A DNA stretch of 64,000 bases from Gemmatimonas sp. UBA7669 (lineage in GTDB: Bacteria; Gemmatimonadota; Gemmatimonadetes; Gemmatimonadales; Gemmatimonadaceae), in NCBI RefSeq assembly GCF_002483225.1, contig NZ_DLHL01000014.1:1-64000 (forward strand), written 5' to 3'. Position 1 is the first letter of the stretch. Each line of letters starts with the position of its first letter. Of this stretch, positions 60,776 to 64,000 are shown piece after piece. Both the position numbers and the translations under genes were made by a program. The notes below the pieces were generated by a model that had not been told where the DNA came from, did not search any database, and saw nothing but the letters and a program-made list of their open reading frames with translations.

Positions 60776-60810
60776 GTCCAAGCCTTCATCCCCCGTGTGG
60801 AGGCTTGGAC
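60776..60810 (+). promoter_or_regulatory. Hairpin that could mask the DUF1801 gene ribosome site
   Basis: GTCCAAGCCT (60776-60785) and AGGCTTGGAC (60801-60810) pair perfectly for 10 bp. The GGAGG Shine-Dalgarno (60799-60803) lies at the loop-stem junction, eight bases before ATG 60812, so folding would block translation. Confidence 0.6.
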
Positions 60811-60811
60811 C

Positions 60812-61195
60812 ATGCATTCGCCCGCCATCATGCCCCAAAACTCACTGGTCGACGACTACCTCGCCGCCCTGCCCGCCCCGCAGCGTGAGGCACTCTCGGA
60901 TCTGCGCACGCGCTTGCACGCGCTGATTCCCGGCGCAGACGAGGCCATCAAGACGCGCGTGCCCGCCCTGCGTTACAAGAACAAGACCGTGGTCGGGTTT
61001 GGCGCAGGCAGGACACACCTGGCGCTGTACGTCATGTTCGGTCGCGCGCTCGATACCCTCGCGGACGCGTTGCAGGACTACGACGCGACGAGTCGCGTCG
61101 TGCGCTACACCATCGAGCATCCGCTCCCCGACGCGCTCATCCGCAAGATCGTGAAGCTGCGACTTGCCGAGATCGACGCCCAGCAGAAGGGGTAA
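60812..61195 (+). CDS. DUF1801 (YdhG-like) protein
   Basis: The 127-residue protein contains VDDYLAALPAPQREALSDLRTRLHALIPGADEAIKTRVPALRYKNKTVVGFGAGRTHLALYVMFG and YTIEHPLPDALIRKIVKLRLAEID, the DUF1801 pattern. It is a small soluble protein of unknown role. The ATG at 60812 has a Shine-Dalgarno eight bases upstream; 60797 and 60830 are also possible. The ribosome site lies in a 10-bp hairpin, so translation may be controlled. The alpha/beta hydrolase follows 8 bp later. Confidence 0.85.
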   Translation: MHSPAIMPQNSLVDDYLAALPAPQREALSDLRTRLHALIPGADEAIKTRVPALRYKNKTVVGFGAGRTHLALYVMFGRALDTLADALQDYDATSRVVRYTIEHPLPDALIRKIVKLRLAEIDAQQKG

Positions 61196-61203
61196 CGGAC
61201 ACC

Positions 61204-62001
61204 ATGCCCATGCAAACCAGCCCGGAGTGCGCGACGTCACGCGATGGCTCGCGCATCGCCCATTGGCGTTACGGCAGCGGACCGGCCCTCCTCATCATTG
61301 GCGGCGCACTGAGCGATCACTCGACCTATGTCCCACTGGCCGAGACGCTGTCCCCGGCGTGCACCACCATCATCTGGGATCGTCGTGAGCGGGGGCACAG
61401 CGTGCATGCCGCGTCACCGTACTCGCCGGAGCGCGAGGTCGAGGATGTGGACGCTCTGCTCTCCACCTGCGTGGGTCCGGTCACCATCTACGGACATTCA
61501 TCCGGCGCGGCGCTCGCTCTCCGCGCAGCGGCCGCCGGGCTCCCCGTCGCGCGGCTCGTGCTCGGTGATCCGCCCTACTCGCCGCACACGCCCGACGCGG
61601 ACGCCATGCGCGCCGAGCATGCGCAACAGGCCGAGCGGCTGCGTGCGCTCGTGGCGCAGGCTGACCACGCAGGGGCTGTCCGTTTCTTTCTCAGCGGGTT
61701 CGGATTGTCACCGGAGGAACTGGATGGCTTGATGGCATCGCCTGCCGGGGAGGCCATGTGCGCTCTGGCAGCGACGCTCCCGTACGACTACGACATGTTG
61801 GGCGATGGGCTGGTGCCGCTGGACGCCGCGAAGTCGGTACACGTCCCCACATTGGTGCTGGCCGCTCAAGGCGAGGATGTGGCCGCGCGCCAACTTTGCG
61901 CAGCGATTCCCGACGCGCGCCTGTTGGGCACGGTGGCACCCCTGCATGCCCTGGCAGTGGAGGACTACGCCCCGGACATCCTGCGGTTCGTGCACAGCTG
62001 A
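61204..62001 (+). CDS. Alpha/beta hydrolase
   Basis: The 265-residue protein has RIAHWRYGSGPALLIIGGALSDHSTYVPLAETL (oxyanion loop), TIIWDRRERGHS, and TIYGHSSGAALALRAAA with nucleophile Ser in GHSSG. Later parts carry an acid (VHVPTLVLAAQGEDV) and a plausible catalytic His near the end (VAPLHALAVEDYAPDILRF). It is soluble; the substrate is unknown. It follows the DUF1801 gene by 8 bp and is likely co-transcribed with it. Confidence 0.87.
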   Translation: MPMQTSPECATSRDGSRIAHWRYGSGPALLIIGGALSDHSTYVPLAETLSPACTTIIWDRRERGHSVHAASPYSPEREVEDVDALLSTCVGPVTIYGHSSGAALALRAAAAGLPVARLVLGDPPYSPHTPDADAMRAEHAQQAERLRALVAQADHAGAVRFFLSGFGLSPEELDGLMASPAGEAMCALAATLPYDYDMLGDGLVPLDAAKSVHVPTLVLAAQGEDVAARQLCAAIPDARLLGTVAPLHALAVEDYAPDILRFVHS

Positions 62002-62017
62002 CGCAGTTACCCAGAAC

Positions 62018-62035
62018 GCGACGTCTTATCGTCGC
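62018..62035. terminator. Hairpin between the convergent hydrolase and ankyrin genes
   Basis: GCGACG (62018-62023) pairs with CGTCGC (62030-62035) around tcttat in the 52-bp gap between convergent genes. Confidence 0.5.
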
Positions 62036-62053
62036 ATCCTGGCACCGCCGCCA

Positions 62054-62740
62054 TTACCCCGCGTCGTTCGACTCGAGCGGCAAGGCCGCGAGTCGCGCAC
62101 CCAGCTCGGCGAATCCGCGCGCGGTGGCCATCATGGCCGGCGTGGTGCCGTCCTCCATCACGGCATGTACCTCGGCGCCGCGCGCAATGAGCAGGTCACA
62201 CAGGGCACTGTCGCCACGTGACGCGGCCAGATGCAGCGGCGTGACACGATGCGCACCAAGCGCCGCCACATCGGCGCCGGCAAACACGAGGCGTCGCACG
62301 ATGCCCGGCTTCGTGGCCCCCGCCAACGCCGCGTGCAGCGGTGTGTTGCGCGTGGCGTTGGTGGAATGCGCATCGAGTGGGGCGCCGAGGTCGATGAGCA
62401 GCGCCACGGCTTCTTCGTGCCCGAAGAACGCCGCGAGATGCAGTGGCGTCCAGCCATCACTGCTGCGCAGCACCCGCGCGTCATCGTCGTTGAAGATGAT
62501 CTGCCGCAGCGCGTCCACCTGACCCAGTGCCGCCGCCTCACAGGCATCGGGCCCGCGCTGCCGCAGAAAGAGCGGCGCCAACTCCGGCGCGCCCACATAG
62601 CAGCAGTGCAGCGCAAGCGTCTCCCCGCCCGGTGCGCGCATCTGCGCCCGTGCCGGGTCTTCCGCGAGCAGACGCTCGATACCCAGCTGATCGCGGCCAC
62701 GAATGGCGGTGAGCAGGACTTCCGGTGCGGTGGGGACCAT
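62054..62740 (-). CDS. Ankyrin-repeat protein
   Basis: The 228-residue protein has about four ankyrin repeats: DGWTPLHLAAFFGHEEAVALLIDLGAPLDAHSTN, ATRNTPLHAALAGATKPGIVRRLVFAGADVAALG, HRVTPLHLAASRGDSALCDLLIARGAEVHAVME and DGTTPAMMATARGFAELGARL. An N-terminal unit (VLLTAIRGRDQLGIERLLAEDPARAQM) is a diverged repeat. It is a protein-binding protein; the partner is unknown. It starts 4 bp after the upstream gene's stop, so the two are co-transcribed. There is no signal peptide. Confidence 0.87.
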   Translation of the reverse strand: MVPTAPEVLLTAIRGRDQLGIERLLAEDPARAQMRAPGGETLALHCCYVGAPELAPLFLRQRGPDACEAAALGQVDALRQIIFNDDDARVLRSSDGWTPLHLAAFFGHEEAVALLIDLGAPLDAHSTNATRNTPLHAALAGATKPGIVRRLVFAGADVAALGAHRVTPLHLAASRGDSALCDLLIARGAEVHAVMEDGTTPAMMATARGFAELGARLAALPLESNDAG

Positions 62741-62744
62741 GGCG

Positions 62745-64000
62745 TCAGCGGCCCGGGGCGCCACCGCTGGTACCCGCACTGCGCGGCGCCGCATCACGCA
62801 GGCGCGCCACGGCCTCGCGCGCGGTTCGCAACTGCGGCTCGAGCGGCGCCTCGCCATCACGCCAGAGCTCAAGGAAGCGCTCATAGGCCTGCCGTGCCTT
62901 GACCGGCTCGCCAATGCGCTCGTACAGCGCACCGCGCAACATGAATTGGCGCACGTACACCGCCCAGGTGGTCTCCACCGACTCGCTGAGTGAGAAGCGT
63001 GCCGGGTCGATGAGTTCGAGCACCGCCAGTGCCTGACGCACGTCGCCCAGTTCCGCCAACACCACGGCGCGTGTCACCATGCGCAGGCCCGTGGTGCCGA
63101 TGCGTGACGTGCGCAGCGAATCCACCGATGGGAAGCTGCGCGCAAGCCGACGTGCCTCGCTGCTGTCGCGCCGCTCAATGGCGAGCAGTGCACGCAGCTC
63201 GGGATACCCCGTGCTGTCGCCCTGCGCGGCCAGCGTGCGCACCGCCATCTCGCCATGCTGCACGTCGCGCGTGGCCAGGAACGTCATGTACGCACTCAGC
63301 CAGTCACGCTGCTGCGGTGGCAGGCCTTCAAGTTGCCGCGCCACACCCGTCAACTGCTGACGGTCTGTCACCGTGAGCGGAATGCCCATGCTGGCCTTCA
63401 TGGTGAGCGAGAGCCACAGTGCCACCGCCGCGGACTTGACGCCAGGCACGATATCCATGCCATCGGTGGCGCGCGTCATGGTGCCCGCGGCCGCGCTGAT
63501 GAGCGACGGCCGACCGGTCAGCGCGCCGATGCTCATGGCGTCCTGCAGAATCAGATAGCGCTCGCCCACCGCAAGACGGCGCAGCGTGTCATCGGGCGTG
63601 GCGGCCAGCATGGTGGCCGCTTCGGCGCCGGTACCCGGTCGCAGCGCCCGCGCGCGAATGGCCAGAATGCGCCACGCGAAGGTGGGATCGTTGGTGGACG
63701 AGCGCGCCATCGCCGCCTGCAGCACGCCAATGGCGCTGTCGGCCATGCCGGCGGTCAGCAGATTGTCGGCCAGCGCCTTGCGCGCCTGCACGGCATCGGG
63801 GTCGGCGGCAATCCAGCCCATGGCTGCTTCGCGTGCGCGCACACTGGCCGCATTGCGCAGCGCTTCCACCTGCGCTGGTGTACCCAGCCGCGTCTCATAC
63901 GCCACCGGTCCACCCGGCTTGATACTGTCGCCCACCAACACGATGAACGCACGCGGGACTGCCGCCTGATTGTACATCGACACCAGGTGCTCATACGCCA
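62745..64000 (-). CDS. Large repeat-type protein, C-terminal part (runs off the window)
   Basis: The visible 417 residues are helical and repeat-like (IGVLQAAMARSSTNDPTFAWRILAIRARALRPGTGAEAATMLA, ELGDVRQALAVLELIDPARFSLSESVETTWAVYVRQFMLRGALYERIGEPVKARQAYERFLELW), resembling tetratricopeptide repeats. The start MYNQAAVPRAFIVLVGDSIKPGG continues in frame upstream of the window edge (AYEHLVSMYNQ), so an N-terminal domain, perhaps a kinase or sensor, is missing. The ankyrin gene follows 4 bp later in the same operon. Confidence 0.65.
   Translation of the reverse strand, partial: AYEHLVSMYNQAAVPRAFIVLVGDSIKPGGPVAYETRLGTPAQVEALRNAASVRAREAAMGWIAADPDAVQARKALADNLLTAGMADSAIGVLQAAMARSSTNDPTFAWRILAIRARALRPGTGAEAATMLAATPDDTLRRLAVGERYLILQDAMSIGALTGRPSLISAAAGTMTRATDGMDIVPGVKSAAVALWLSLTMKASMGIPLTVTDRQQLTGVARQLEGLPPQQRDWLSAYMTFLATRDVQHGEMAVRTLAAQGDSTGYPELRALLAIERRDSSEARRLARSFPSVDSLRTSRIGTTGLRMVTRAVVLAELGDVRQALAVLELIDPARFSLSESVETTWAVYVRQFMLRGALYERIGEPVKARQAYERFLELWRDGEAPLEPQLRTAREAVARLRDAAPRSAGTSGGAPGR

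Overview
The window is a strongly GC-rich bacterial chromosome segment with dense, operon-packed genes and no rRNA, tRNA, CRISPR array, prophage or insertion sequence that I can see. The gene families point to Gemmatimonadota (Gemmatimonas-like): a SARP/BTAD regulator carrying a membrane anchor and TPR-like repeats, a Ser/Thr kinase with RDD membrane domains, short secreted carboxypeptidase-regulatory/plug proteins, and many lipoproteins and AQ-type signal peptides. The assignment is inferred from protein families only.

Layout. 1-6.3 kb: a secreted Gly/Pro-rich protein cut by the window edge, a FecR-like protein with a sigma-like N-terminus, a DUF839 lipoprotein followed by an imelysin-like/di-haem peroxidase fusion, and a P-loop ATPase. 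6.4-7.7 kb: a double UspA protein with a DUF5335-like tail. 7.8-16.5 kb (minus strand): a complete cbb3 oxidase operon, ccoNO(fused)-ccoQ-ccoP(one haem)-ccoG-ccoH-TauE/SafE-ccoI-ccoS plus an unnamed 79-residue protein, with a chemoreceptor having a His-rich membrane sensor just upstream. 18.6-21.3 kb: a Tat-exported DUF411 protein, a GNAT enzyme and an olsB-olsA-like ornithine-lipid pair. 21.5-28.3 kb: an esterase, then a tightly coupled run of M19 dipeptidase, three paralogous epimerase-like Rossmann proteins (the first with a Tat signal) and an MFS carrier.

28.3-33.7 kb (minus strand): a YadA-head-like/S74 surface protein, a globin, an unknown helical protein and the large SARP regulator lie in one direction with almost no gaps. 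34.0-36.8 kb: a small lipoprotein and one continuous 788-codon frame joining a PEP-CTERM secreted protein, a quinone-oxidoreductase-like domain and an NTF2-like domain. 37.3-43.8 kb: a TetR regulator and a tripartite RND efflux operon, each preceded by the same 17-bp operator-like site. 44-50.3 kb: small membrane proteins, a plug-like protein, a large kinase with duplicated kinase/RDD architecture and a HEAAH metallopeptidase-like protein. 50.3-50.9 kb holds a decayed S41 peptidase fragment.

50.9-64 kb: an assortment of accessory enzymes: cupin, beta-barrel, DUF6933-like protein, two serine beta-lactamase-family hydrolases, an NmrA-like reductase divergent from an AraC regulator, an HhH protein, a propeller lipoprotein, an M55 D-aminopeptidase, DUF2007 and DUF1801 proteins, an alpha/beta hydrolase, an ankyrin protein and a partial repeat protein. 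Several genes carry a -10-like hexamer 5-6 nt before the start codon and no Shine-Dalgarno, suggesting leaderless transcripts.
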